Below, one piece after another: positions 45,746-56,309 of a DNA stretch of 64,000 nt; positions within the stretch are counted from its first letter, which is position 1; each line of letters starts with the position of its first letter. The notes below the pieces were generated by a model. It worked only from the letters and a program-made list of their open reading frames with translations, ran no database searches and was not told the DNA's origin. The DNA is from Perkinsus olseni (taxonomy: Eukaryota > Perkinsozoa > Perkinsida > Perkinsidae): positions 27,632-91,631 of the forward strand of contig JABANP010000186.1 in NCBI GenBank assembly GCA_013115135.1, in the 5' to 3' direction. Made by a program: the position numbers and the translations under genes.

Positions 45746-45952
45746 GCCTGTTTATACTACCTGGCTTTGCACCCTATTGCATCATCAGGCGGGAAACGCA
45801 GGCAATAACGACCCCTCGCTCCCATTACCGGCTCTGATGATGCTGTTCCTGGTCGGTTTAGTTATGCTAGGGATAATTCTATTGTGTCCACCGCCTGTTT
45901 ATACTACCTGTTTTGGTTCTTCTGTTGCCCTCAGGGGGGAAACGCAGGCAAG
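45746..45952. repeat. Direct repeat B (two copies, 147-base spacing)
   Basis: GCCTGTTTATACTACCTG is present at 45746-45763 and 45893-45910. Each copy is followed about 30-40 bases later by GGGAAACGCAGGCAA and then by a stretch reading roughly GCTCCCATT. Local duplication, diverged between the repeats' core blocks. Confidence 0.8.
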
Positions 45953-46171
45953 ACCGTTCCTTCTGGCTCCCATTCCCGACTCGTTCTCTGTGAAGTTTCG
46001 GTCTAGTTAAGTCAGTGACACCTTTATGTTGATGGAAATAACAAATTGACCATACTCGTAGTCAGTTGAGTTCAATAGCCGTAAATGGGGGTAGTTGGGA
46101 GTGAACCAGTGCACGCCAGTCGGGTTCGAGCGTCCTTCTAGGCGTCCTTTGTTTCTTTTACATCTCCCAGA

Positions 46172-48810
46172 ATGACCGTTGGCAGGCAAAAGGCTGTGAT
46201 GTCGATGATAGACCGCAGCACTGACACGTCACACGATGCTGATCTCTCCGAGACGCAGAACAACTTCGGGAAGTACGTCTTCTCGCTGAGGGTCATGCAG
46301 AATCGCTTGCCTACCGAGGTCTACAGACAGCTGAGGATCTCTATGGAAGCTGGTGAGTCAACCTTGAGGGCCTGTTAGTGGAATCGCCAGCGCTTAGGGA
46401 GGCCCCTCGACCCTTCGCTGGCGGACACAGTCGCTGCAGCCATGAAGGACTGGGCTGTCGGTCTCGGGGCCACTCACTTTACTCACGTCTTCTATCCGCA
46501 TACTGGTTCTACTGCGGAGAAGCATGAGAGTTTTATCGAGCCTCGCGGCGACGGCACAGCCTTCACCATGTTTAACGGGAAGTCCTTGATCCAGGTGAGG
46601 GTCTCTTTGCTTCTGCCTAAGGACGACCTTCCCCCCCCTCAGGGAGAGCCCGATGCCTCTTCATTTCCGCACGGCGGCATCAGAGACACCTACGAAGCCC
46701 GCGGCTATACAGCCTGGGACGTCACAGTAAGCCACACCAACGCCAGCTGTTCTTAGCACGGACCCGCCCGCAGTCCCCGGCCTACCTGATGGAGAAGGGC
46801 GGCTGTTTGACCCTCTGCATTCCAACGGCATTCGTCGCTTGGACGGGGGAAGCCATGGACCTGAAGACGCCCCTCTTGAGATCCATGCAGGTCAGCTAGT
46901 CCCCCGCTCACTACCACCACGACGCTGTCTCTCTCAGGCGGTGGCTGCGGCTGCCGAGAAGATGTTGACGCACTTCGTAGGCGATGAACCGATCGGCCAA
47001 GTGGTGTCCTTCTGCGGGGCTGAGCAGGAGTACTTTCTCGTCGACAAGAAGCTCTTCGCAATGAGACCCGATCTGGTCATCTGCAACCGCACGCTGTTCG
47101 GTCGCTGCCCGGCCAAGACGCAGCAGTTCGACGACCACTACTTTGGCGCCATCCCCGATCGTATCCTGAAGTGTATGACGGAGACCGAGAGTCGCCTGTA
47201 CAAGCTTGGTGTGCCGATCAAGTGCCGCCACAACGAGGTCGCCCCCGGGCAGTTCGAGATCGTCCCTCTTTTCGAGACCGCCAACATCGCCTCTGACCAT
47301 CAGCACATTCTCATGCAAGTACTAGACAACATCGCCAGCAAGCACGGCTTCAAGGCCCTCTTCCATGAGAAGCCCTTCAAGGGCGTCAACGGCTCCGGTA
47401 AGCACGTCAACTGGAGCCTGGGCAACAGCACGCAAGGTGGGTATCATCATCGCTTCCCGACTACAACTACTCCTTACCTGCAGGGAATCTCCTCAATCCC
47501 ACCGACAGCCCCGCCGAGAATTTGCCATTTTTGATGTTCCTCTCTGCCGTCATCCGCGCGGTAGACCAACATGCGGGCCTCCTCAGAGCCACGGTCGCGT
47601 CGGCCTCGAACGACCACCGACTGGGTAAACTCATTTCCGCTATCGATCTTCCATCGTGCTTTCTAGGTGCTCAGGAGGCGCCGCCGGCTATCATCTCGGT
47701 GTACCTCGGAGACCAACTGCAGGACGTTTTCGAGCAGATCCGCGCCACCATCAACTCGGAGGCTCGTCGTGGTTCCGGTGGATACAGCATCGAGACCAGG
47801 GTCGGCGGGCTGCACTTCCTGCTGTGGTCGAAGGTGCCTTCGTCAGGTCCGTCGAAGCTCCATGACCCTCGGCGCGAACACTCTGCCAGCCCTCAACAAG
47901 GACGCGGGCGATAGGAACAGAACCAGCCCCTTCGCCTTTACTGGGAATAAGTAGTGCTAGGGCGCCTGATGGGTCCCTGGGGCAGACCGCAACAGGTTCG
48001 AGTTCCGCGCTGTCGGTTCGAGCGAGTCCCTCTCACCAGCGTTGATAATGTTGAACACGATGATGGCGCAGAGCCTCAACCAGATGAGCGCTCAGTTGGA
48101 AGAGCGCCTGGCCGAAGGTCTCCCTCTCGACTACGCCACCAAGGCCGTCATTCGGGACACCTACAGGGACCATGGCCGGGTTATTTTCAACGGCGACGGC
48201 TACTCGGATGAGTGGAAAGAGGAAGCTTCTCGTCGCGGTCTGAAGAACCTCGTGAAGGCTCCGGAGGCTCTCGCCGAGTACGGCACTGAGGATTCCATCG
48301 CCCTCTTCGAGGGGACCGGCGTCATGAGCAAATCGGAGGTGTTGGCCAGGCAGAACGTCCTCCTCGAACGCTACGCTAACATGGGTCGCGTCGAGGCTGA
48401 GTGCGCTCATCGTATCGCCCATACCCTCATCGCCCCGGCCTGCATGCGCTACTTGACCGAGGTCGCTAACACTCTGAACTCCGCCAGGGCCGCTGGGGGA
48501 GGGAAGGCTCCGAGGTTTGTCCAAGAACAATACGACGCCTTGAGTAAGGGCACTGACGAGCTCGGCGAGGCTATCAAGCAGCTGGAGGTACTCATGAACC
48601 ATGTGGATGAGGACGCTGATGAGATGGCTCATGCCAGGTGATGGTATCTTAGGTTGAAGCTGGCTCGTTACGGACTCTTCCAGGTACGCAGCCGATGTAC
48701 TCACCCCTGCTACAGCTAAGCTGCGAGAGAGAGTCGACGCTTTGGAGCTGCTGGTCGCGGACGACTACTGGCCCCTCCCCACCTATCAGGAAATGCTTTT
48801 CATGAAGTGA
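46172..48810 (+). CDS. Type III glutamine synthetase, copy 2 (nine introns)
   Basis: Second GlnN-type enzyme, 741 residues. Ten exons: 46172-46352, 46398-46594, 46643-46726, 46774-46890, 46938-47436, 47484-47624, 47667-47800, 47847-47950, 47996-48637 and 48684-48810. Their sum, 2226 nt, is a perfect open frame. Motifs match copy 1: [91 protein letters not shown] and C-terminal [14 protein letters not shown]. Only one intron (in RLG/AQE) is shared with copy 1. The C-terminal domain differs more than the catalytic core. The last intron (48638-48683) carries the GTATCTTAGGTTGAAGCTGG box. Confidence 0.95.
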
Positions 48811-49108
48811 CTATCCTAATCGTCGTGATGATGAGGATCAATTCTGTCGAAGAGCAGCGAGGTTGCATGAATTTTGATTTTCGCTGCTCCCGGTATCAAA
48901 ACCAGTCTCGGTTAATTTCACTTGTCTTTCCCTGTCATCTGTTTCGTTTATTAGTGTGTGTCAATTCGAAGTCCAACGCCGTCGCCGGCTTGGTTAGAAT
49001 TGATAACCCCGTAGCTAGCATCTTAACGATACTACTCGTCTTCTCTATCCTCGAACGCAAAAACTAGTAGTCCTGGCACCATCGGGTGGACACCTTGTCA
49101 TGATGGAA

Positions 49109-49556
49109 TCAACCCAAGCGGGCGAGGCGAGAGGCCCTTGCCCCTCTGAGCCTCTCCCGGATGTTGGCAGTGCGGCGGCTGAGGGACATGCGGTCGGTCT
49201 TGATCTCGGGACCGTCCACCAGTTCACGCTGAGGGGCAACAGCATCGCAATAGCAGCGGCAGGGCTGGTCTTACTGCACGGTGAACACGATCGGCCAAGT
49301 AGGCTTTCTTCAGCCTCTCGAAGGGGGCCTGGATGGCTCTCATATGAGCGATGATGGCATCGTGGATCTCGGCATCGCTGAGGGTCTTCTTTTGGCCCTC
49401 CTGAGAAGCAACAGCATCAGGACAGAGATCGAAGGGACTCACTACATCATCATCGTCGTCGTCGATTTCCCTGTGACGGGCGGAGGTCTTCTCGAGGCCT
49501 GTGGCAGTGGCGACGACCAGGAGGAGGAAGGGGAGGATGATAAAACGGAAGAGCAT
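49109..49556 (-). CDS. Small secreted or ER protein, unrecognised
   Basis: Two exons, 49556-49275 and 49228-49109, with a 46-nt GT-AG intron. They give a 133-residue protein. Residues 1-20 are a clear signal peptide (MLFRFIILPFLLLVVATATG). An acidic patch of six Asp follows, then a helical charged region (AEIHDAIIAHMRAIQAPFER) and a basic C-terminus (SRRTANIRERLRGARASRLA). Two cysteines at most, so it is not a classic cysteine-rich effector. It could be a secreted or luminal helper protein. It lies tail-to-tail with glutamine synthetase copy 2. No family is recognised. Confidence 0.7.
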
Positions 49557-49825
49557 TTATGGTGGAGTAAATAGCTGTCGTGAAGACGAGTAGAAGACCT
49601 CCCGACTACCGGATGAGCATCCCTCGGCGACCGGTAGCGACCACGAGGGCGATGGAAATGCAGAGCCGCTCGAAAGACGGTCGCCAGGCGCAGGGAGGGC
49701 TGGGGCGAGCGATAGTGGCGGAGGCGTGGAAATGCCGTCGGAACAGCGCGCTCGAAATGGAATTTCCAGACGCGCTGTCCTCCAGTACTCAGTAACTCAG
49801 ACCATTACTGAGCATTGACGCATGG

Positions 49826-52800
49826 TCATAGTTCCACCTCCTCATCCTCATCATCGTCGATGTCGGTCTCATCGAGGGTCGGCGGTCCGAACTGATCGTC
49901 ATCATCCCAGTCGGGCGACAGGGGAGTTTTCTTAGAGTACCTCCGCGACACGACCATGACCGACAACCGAGCTGATGCGTCGTCTCACCGCTCCGCTATC
50001 CTCTCCTCGAGAATCTTCAGGTTGGACTCGACATTAGGCGGAACTTGTGAAGGGTCCGATGCTTCCTCACGGTACTTATTCAGGAGTTTTAGTAACTTCT
50101 TGTCGTGGTAAAGGTCGTCGATGTACCTGACGATGGTCTCTCTGTCGTCCCCGGGAGTGGCCCCCCCTTCGCACTGTTTCGTCCGCTCGTCCCAGTTCTC
50201 CCATTGCTCATTGGCCACGTAGCGCCAGTAGTCATCCGCCTCTAAGCGATCCAAGTGGGGCACCTCGGGCAGCTTGAACGGGAAAGAGGCCAATGCCTGC
50301 ATCCAGTACCTTCGAATGGCGGTCGAGAGTCACGCGCGAGAAGCCTTCCCTCACAGTATTGACTGAACCTGCGGCTTCTGGTCGTCTGTCTTGGACGGTC
50401 GCATCGGATACTGCTTGAACGGTGGGCTTTTATCGGCCGCGGGGAAAAAGTACAAACCAGGGGTGCTCGGAGGGAAGGCTGCTCCCAGAAGGCTATGCTC
50501 TGAGGAGCGACTTTGTATGCCTACCAGCAGCGGGCTTACCCATGGTGAACTTCGAAACATCGACCTTCGAAGTATCGAGAGCCAACACTTTGAGCGTCTC
50601 TGTGAGACCAAGCTCAACTACGCGGACCCAAGCTCGATTAACGTAGAGGGCAAACCTGAAGCAAACATGGCCGCAACACGTCAGCCTTTGCCAGTACCCC
50701 TTCTGAAGATCAGCCTCCTTGTTGCTGTCATAAGCATAGATCAGAACGTCCCTGGATTCATCAAGTACCTGCGTTGTCTGCACGTCACGGGCTTTGCCTG
50801 TGGCCTACGTATTCTTCAATTTGCTCTTCAGCATGCCCTCTGCTAATATGAGGGACGTAATCGAGGCGGTCGAATGTGGAGGAAGCTCGACTCACTGTAG
50901 GGACTTGTCGATACTCTCCTTCCCTTCGTTTTGGTACCTTCACGACACTCGCCGCGTGTGCAGTGAACAACGACCGTCACTCACGCTTTTGCGAGACTTA
51001 GGCGGAGGGACATCCCGAGAGTAGGTCGGCTCTTCTGTGGAGGTAGATCGATCTCTACCTAGAGCTCGTCGCACCTGCAGAGCTACTACCTGACCTGGGC
51101 TCACAGGAGCCGTGGGCGACAAACAAGACGCCCACCAGGTCAACAACGACCGATTTGGAGAACTTCCTGCGCCCGGAATGAGTGCCGCTCCTGGGTTGCC
51201 ATGTCGCTTCGAGCCCCTCAATGATGGTGTTTACCGCAAGCGCCGGTAGTCCTAAGATTTAGATCAAGTAGGGCTATCCGTCGAGATCAAACACCATCGG
51301 CTGTGTGGTCTAGTGGTATGATTCTCGCTTAGGGTGCGAGAGGTCCCGAGTTCAATTCTCGGCACAGCCCTTTTCGAAAAGTCAATTGGCACTGGCCGCA
51401 TGCCTTTCTCAGCATCCAGTCGTAACGACGCCATCTGAGTTGCATGCTGCTCGGCATCCATGTAAGTGAATATCACCGGGTCATGTCGGAACCTGACAAC
51501 CACGAGTGCGGGTATTGGTCAGGACAGCCACATTGAGGCGGGACCAACTCTCCCGGAAGAGCTAGGAAGTTCTGTAAGAAAGCAAATCCCCACAGCGTAC
51601 ATCTTCTCAGCCTGGGAGAACACTGTGAGGTGAATATCTCGTCTTGCGGCATCGGACGTATTTGTGAACAAAACAATCATGGGCCACTCAGCGACCGGTA
51701 ACCCGCTGTCCGTTAGAGCCTCGTAAAACTCAGAGGAAGACGAATCGAAACTGCGGAAGGACCGGCGCACCTCCCAAGTATGGTAATTCACAGGCGGTAC
51801 CTTCCAATATGAGGAAGCACTGCGGTCATCAACCACTGCGACAGCGGGGCGGTATCGGACGATGAGAGCATCGTACAAGATCGTCGTAGAGGGATGTAGT
51901 CGGACACCAGAGAATCATCCCCCTTTGAGATTCTGACATGTGGTGACGCCTTCATGTATACAACGACCTCTTGACCAGAACCAAGTCTATCGGTTAAGTA
52001 GATAGACTACCCACCCCGGCAACGCCCGTTGATCGGCGGCTGCTATCCTCAGGCCAGTGGACGCTATCCTTCGGACGGGTACCTCTCCCAAAGAGGCTTC
52101 TGTATCGTTGGCGCGGTGGCGGGCCGGCGAGAGGTACTCGCCGTGGAAGAGCGAGTATCTGCGTGATGTGACTCCGGCTGCGGGAGACGTAGTGGCCCGC
52201 TACACGACAAGCGCTGGGCCGCCCTGGTCAGGAGGGCAATTGGATGCAGCTCGTATACGCTTCGAGAGCGCCGAGTTGCGCACCAGAGCAAGCTGTGACC
52301 TGAAGGCATCGTGTTCGATATTGAAGGGAAGATGTTGTATTTACGATAAGGGCTTCCGTGTGAGTCGGGACCGATACATGGCATCGCGAAGGTCCTCCAC
52401 CTCATCCTCGTACTCGTCAAGCTCACTTCCCGCCATTGCGAGGATGACTCGGATCCAATGAGGATATCTGACACAGGACAAGTTGGGCCAACTCCAGAGA
52501 CTGTTGCACTGTCGACACTGTCGAACTTCTATGGTTCGGACCATGAACTTGGCGGGAGTCAGATTCGGGTGCGGTGGTGCAATCCATCATGCTAGCGAAT
52601 CCAGCCTCCATCGGCCACCGGTGGGAAGCGCTCACAGTAACTTACTCAGGGCGGAATAGGGCGACGTCGGAGAGGAAGCGTTTAAGATCACTCCGGGTGT
52701 GTATCTCGTGGCTCAACGGAAAACGTATCTGCAGCGACTTGCTTTCTGCCGGCGGAAGACAGCTGCCGTTGACCTCACGCTGTTAACAAACTCCGTAATG

Positions 52801-53422
52801 ACCGTTCCATTGACGTCTAGGGTGTCGCTGAGCACATGGAGGCCGTGAGGAGGTCTCTTGATACGCTATTGCAGGGATGTGGGCGATCTGACCGAAACCA
52901 AGTGGGGCCCCTCTCTGCTACTGCCGTACCTTCAGGCGTTCCACCAGGGCCTTGCCCTTGGCCGTGTCAACATCAACTCGGACGAATGGTATCTGATATA
53001 CATGTAAGAGGGCCTTCACTAGGTAGACTAGCCACCCCCAGGCCTGTCGAGTTGAATCTGCTCAGAAGCAGCTCGACATCACAACAATACCTGAGAGACG
53101 AGAAGTGACCACCGGAAGCGGACGACGGTGTCTACTCCGGGCTGCTGCACTTCGCATAGGAGGAGCTGCCGACGGCCAGCAGCGCACCAGTGCTTCTGTG
53201 TTGCTTTCGGAAGGCGGTGTAGTTTGACTTGTCCACCCAGACACCGCCCGCAGAGAGACCGGGGACCTTCGCGGAACCGTTAGCGTCGGACGCTTCGGCC
53301 CTACTGACCTCACAATTAACCCTAATCCTTGCCCGAGTAGTGGCGTCTTTGCCGTGGAACCATGGCGCCGCACGACAGACTTGCTGGGAGAGTGCAAGGG
53401 AGATTAAACTCAACCATACCAT
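49826..53422 (-). CDS. Protein disulfide isomerase-like protein without CxxC sites
   Basis: ER-luminal thioredoxin-fold protein. From ATG 53422 there is a signal peptide (MVWLSLISLALSQQVCRA). The first thioredoxin-like domain follows: FRKQHRSTGALLAVGSSSYA then KCSSPEY (where PDI has CGHC), PFVRVDVDTAKGKALVERLK and VLSDTLDVNGTVITEFVNSV. Middle domains give PVAEWPMIVLFTNTSD and FRHDPVIFTYMDAEQHATQM. Then come KSVVVDLVGVLFVAHGSCEP (again no CxxC), YVLDESRDVLIYAYDS and TPGLYFFPAADKSPPFKQY. A Lys/Glu helix and a very acidic tail end in VEL at 49826, an acidic-plus-xxEL end like PDI. Introns are numerous, one of only 28 nt (50600-50627). Exons between 51950 and 52800 are poorly resolved. A tRNA gene lies antisense within. 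Confidence 0.7.
51299..51370 (+). tRNA. tRNA-Pro (anticodon AGG)
   Basis: 72-nt cloverleaf. The acceptor stem GGCTGTG pairs with CACAGCC and the discriminator is C. The A box is TGGTCTAGTGG. The anticodon stem CTCGC/GCGAG holds the loop TTAGGGT with anticodon AGG. The T arm is CCGAG-TTCAATT-CTCGG. A TTTT terminator for RNA polymerase III follows at 51371. It is on the strand opposite the PDI-like gene, apparently in one of its introns. Confidence 0.97.
51371..51374 (+). terminator. Pol III T-run terminator of tRNA-Pro
   Basis: Four T directly after the tRNA discriminator base, the minimal RNA polymerase III stop signal. Confidence 0.75.
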
Positions 53423-53605
53423 CTGATTGCGCGTCCGCGTCCATTGACGAAAACAACACGAAGATGGAAGATGACCGGACGTTCATACTTCATTAAACGC
53501 GCTGAGGATGAAAAAATCTTGAGGCTGCGCAATCTTACAAGATACTTAGAACGGCAGAATTATTAATACATCAAAAACAGCAGCAAACATTGACCGAGGT
53601 GACCG

Positions 53606-54169
53606 CTACAACGTGGGAGTTCTGGCCGCGGCTGCCATGCCGTCTCGGATTCGAGCATGGACCTGTACGACCGTTCGGAGGAGGTCGGCCAGTTCAGTCC
53701 GGGCCTGTAGAAGATCTTCTCGCTCATGCTGGGGCATGTCGCTACTGAGGAAGGCCAGGCAGGCTCTCTCTAGTTGGACACCTGATCGAACACTAGTGAA
53801 CACGACGGAAGGCATACCCAGGCGAGGCTTACGGTCCCGCAGGAGCCGTTCGAGTCGTCTTTCCTGCTCTTCGAAAGCTCTACCCAACTCCTCCTGTGCA
53901 TCATGGCTCGATTCGCCCATCTCCGGCTCGGTGCTGGCATCACTAACGAACTCCCCGACGGAAACCACCGAGAGAGGGGATTCATCTGACCAGTACCCAG
54001 TGAAGTTTAGAGAACCTCCACAGCAGCTTCTCACCCCCGCTGCATCGTCAACTTGATCCTCCGACCGGGCGCCCTCCGGAGGCCTAGGAAGCTCTTCAGA
54101 AGGGGTACTGGGCCGACGAGGTGGAGTAGGTTCACTCATTGAGCAGTCATTAACGCCAACAGTATGCAA
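53606..54169 (-). CDS. Unrecognised acidic helical protein
   Basis: Uninterrupted frame of 187 codons ending at 53606. The first listed Met is at 54169, but MSEPTPPRRPSTPSEELP from 54139 is an equally good start. The N-terminal half is Ser/Pro/Glu-rich and probably disordered. The C-terminal half is a predicted coiled coil (EEQERRLERLLRDRKPRLGM, then REDLLQARTELADLLRTVVQ). No signal peptide, no membrane segment and no recognised family. It lies downstream of another small unknown gene on the same strand and may share its transcription unit. Confidence 0.55.
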   Translation of the reverse strand: MHTVGVNDCSMSEPTPPRRPSTPSEELPRPPEGARSEDQVDDAAGVRSCCGGSLNFTGYWSDESPLSVVSVGEFVSDASTEPEMGESSHDAQEELGRAFEEQERRLERLLRDRKPRLGMPSVVFTSVRSGVQLERACLAFLSSDMPQHEREDLLQARTELADLLRTVVQVHARIRDGMAAAARTPTL

Positions 54170-54220
54170 GCTGACAACGACACTAGCGACCAGAGCAACG
54201 CAACACCTTCGAGGTTCTGT

Positions 54221-54696
54221 TCATCTCCCATCACCAGTACTAGCCGCAGCAGCGCCATCCTTAGTATCCTGCTGCTGCTCCGAGGATTTCGGCTGTGTTC
54301 GCTCTCCGCAGAAGAACGGTGATGATTCATCCCTTATGCTGATACCCCATTCTCTCTCCAAGGCATACTCCAGGCTGGACAACTGAACACCAACACCACT
54401 AACAGCGACAGGCACGGCCCCGCCAGCCCTACCGAAATCGCCTCCTCCTTGCGCCGCTTCGCCACCGATGCCGCATCGGACAGGATCTTGTCAAGTATGT
54501 CATTGCCCATTCTCTTCAACAACTCAATCTGTCGATACACTCGCTATGGCGACGCCAAGCAGACATGGGGGCGTACCGCAGTATCATCCATCTCGTCTCC
54601 CCCCGGCACCAAGGCCTTCAGCTGCTCCGTGGTGAGGACGTCCGGCAGGGGTGTAGCCTGTGACACCCCTCCAAGGGTCGGGTTGGTAGCGGACAT
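54221..54696 (-). CDS. Unrecognised small protein
   Basis: Starts MSATNPTLGGVSQATPLPDV at 54696 and continues through LTTEQLKALVPGGDEMDDTA. A GT-AG intron joins this to RVYRQIELLKRMGNDILDKI and LSDAASVAKRRKEEA. A further intron joins LSSLEYALEREWGISIRDES and a Gln/Lys/Ala-rich tail with a stop near 54221. About 130 residues, mostly helical, with a possible leucine-rich surface. No family is recognised. Splice choice at the second intron is a guess. Confidence 0.5.
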
Positions 54697-54772
54697 AACT
54701 CAAACCCTGAGAGCCTCCCTAGCCACACTGCTGATGAACCCAACAGAAATCGATCGATCGACACCATGGGCA

Positions 54773-56090
54773 TCATAAATTGGCACACCGGAGACCTCGC
54801 TGAAGAGAGTCAGCCGACTGATTGACACCCGCTATGATATCGTCGTCAGCTTCGGTCCTCGCCCTTGTCTCCAACTGAAGGCCTGTCCCAAAGGCCTGGC
54901 CACTCCAGTACGATGGACTACTACTACCGTTCTTGATAGCGGCCAGCTCCTCTAGCAGGAAGCCTCGGAACTGCTCCTCTTCCGTAACACGATAGTCGGG
55001 GCCACCTGTGGTCAGAGTCCACCCAGCAGCCCTCCGAAGGGCAGCGAACCATTACCATCTGTACTACTATTTTCCCGCCCACTCGATAACCAGGCTACGT
55101 GCCACAACGAGCACTCCCTCGGCGACCATCAGGGAGTCAAAGGCGCACCCTCACGCCAGTACCAGGATTGCCAGTCTTCCTCAGCGCTTCCACTTCCCTG
55201 TCCAGGCCAGCCGTCTGTTGGTCGAATGCCGTGCACTCGTTAGCGACCTTGCGCTCCAGACCAGTCCCAATTTCCTCCAACCTCTCCAACAACTACCACT
55301 ACCATCATCATCCACGCCACGGCCTTCCACCTCACCCTCCGGTCCCTCTCCGCCCACAGCTGGCGTTCACTGCTCATCCTGTCTCCAAGCTCTCTGATCT
55401 CCTTCTGAAGGGCCGATGCATCCACCAGCAGCTTCGATGGAAGCTCTCCTCGGAGCTGCAGCATGCCCCTCTCCAGCGTGGTCGTACCTACCCCACCCAT
55501 GCCTCACAGGCCCCAAGCGAGGGTCTCACGGAGGGCCAGATTTTCGACTAACTTGGTGACCTGCTCCAGCTTCCCTATCACGCTGTTCTGCAGTTTCTCA
55601 AGCATATCATTGGCCATCTGCTCCGTCACACGCGTGAGGGTATTGGTAGATTCCGTGCGCCTACGCACCTGCACAGCACCCACTGCCGGCCGCTCCCTCC
55701 CCCCTGCCGACCTCGTCAGACAACGCCTTGTCCAACCGCGAAACAGTCTCTGCAAGATCGGTTATTCGGTGCTCCTCCGAGGTCCTGACAGAACAGCCAT
55801 GGCGCATGGGGAACCCAGAAAAAGCCCGATTCAGTGGGAGTACCTCCGCCTGGCGGCCTCCTCTCCGATGACTCTATCAAAGCCGATGAACCTCTCCCCC
55901 ACCGACAGCAGCTGACTCCGCAGCCTCTCAGATGTCGCCTCGGCGCTCCTCGGAGGCGTCGAAGGGTTGCTGGTCTACACCCGAGACCTCTGCCCAACCC
56001 CAACACCCTCAGACTCACCAGTGGCCGCAGTGGTGAGGTCGAATAGCTACTAGATGAATCGTCATCGACACTGGGAGAGCCTACGGACAC
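54773..56090 (-). CDS. SF-assemblin / beta-giardin family protein
   Basis: Coiled-coil protein of striated microtubule-associated fibres, which in apicomplexan relatives tether basal bodies and the daughter cytoskeleton. Exons give a Ser/Pro-rich head (TSNPSTPPRSAEATSERLRS), then LLSVGERFIGFDRVIGEEAA, EEHRITDLAETVSRLDKALS, VRRRTESTNTLTRVTEQMAN, DMLEKLQNSVIGKLEQVTKL, ASALQKEIRELGDRMSSERQ, LEEIGTGLERKVANECTAFD and a conserved-looking end DYRVTEEEQFRGFLLEELAA. The R-R-x-E-S-x-x-x-L block is characteristic of the family. The stop is at 54773. The true start is not found, because the first exon has no Met before an upstream stop, so the 5' end is approximate. Confidence 0.75.
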
Positions 56091-56309
56091 CAGGCGTGCG
56101 TTCGAAAGCAGCTCCGCTCAGGACTGCGGCCGTACCGCTGTTCTCTCGCGAAGTTAACGTGGCTGTCATCTTGCCGACAATCACCCTACCCACTACAGGA
56201 CTCCCTCACTAACTCAACAACCCCTTCAATAGAAACTGAGAACACTTGTTAACGTTTTTCAGCAGAGCTCTTCCCCGCTGCCCCTCCGCGGGCTTCCCGT
56301 AACAGCAGT

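Larger units (their letters stand above)
45254..46171. other. Repeat-bearing intergenic region
   Basis: Between eL36 and glutamine synthetase copy 2. It contains two different duplicated segments, listed separately, and no gene. The right end is the copy 2 promoter/5' UTR. A GTGAACC...TTCTAG stretch (about 46094-46141) with GGGTTCGAGC may be another T-arm-like UTR intron. Confidence 0.5.
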
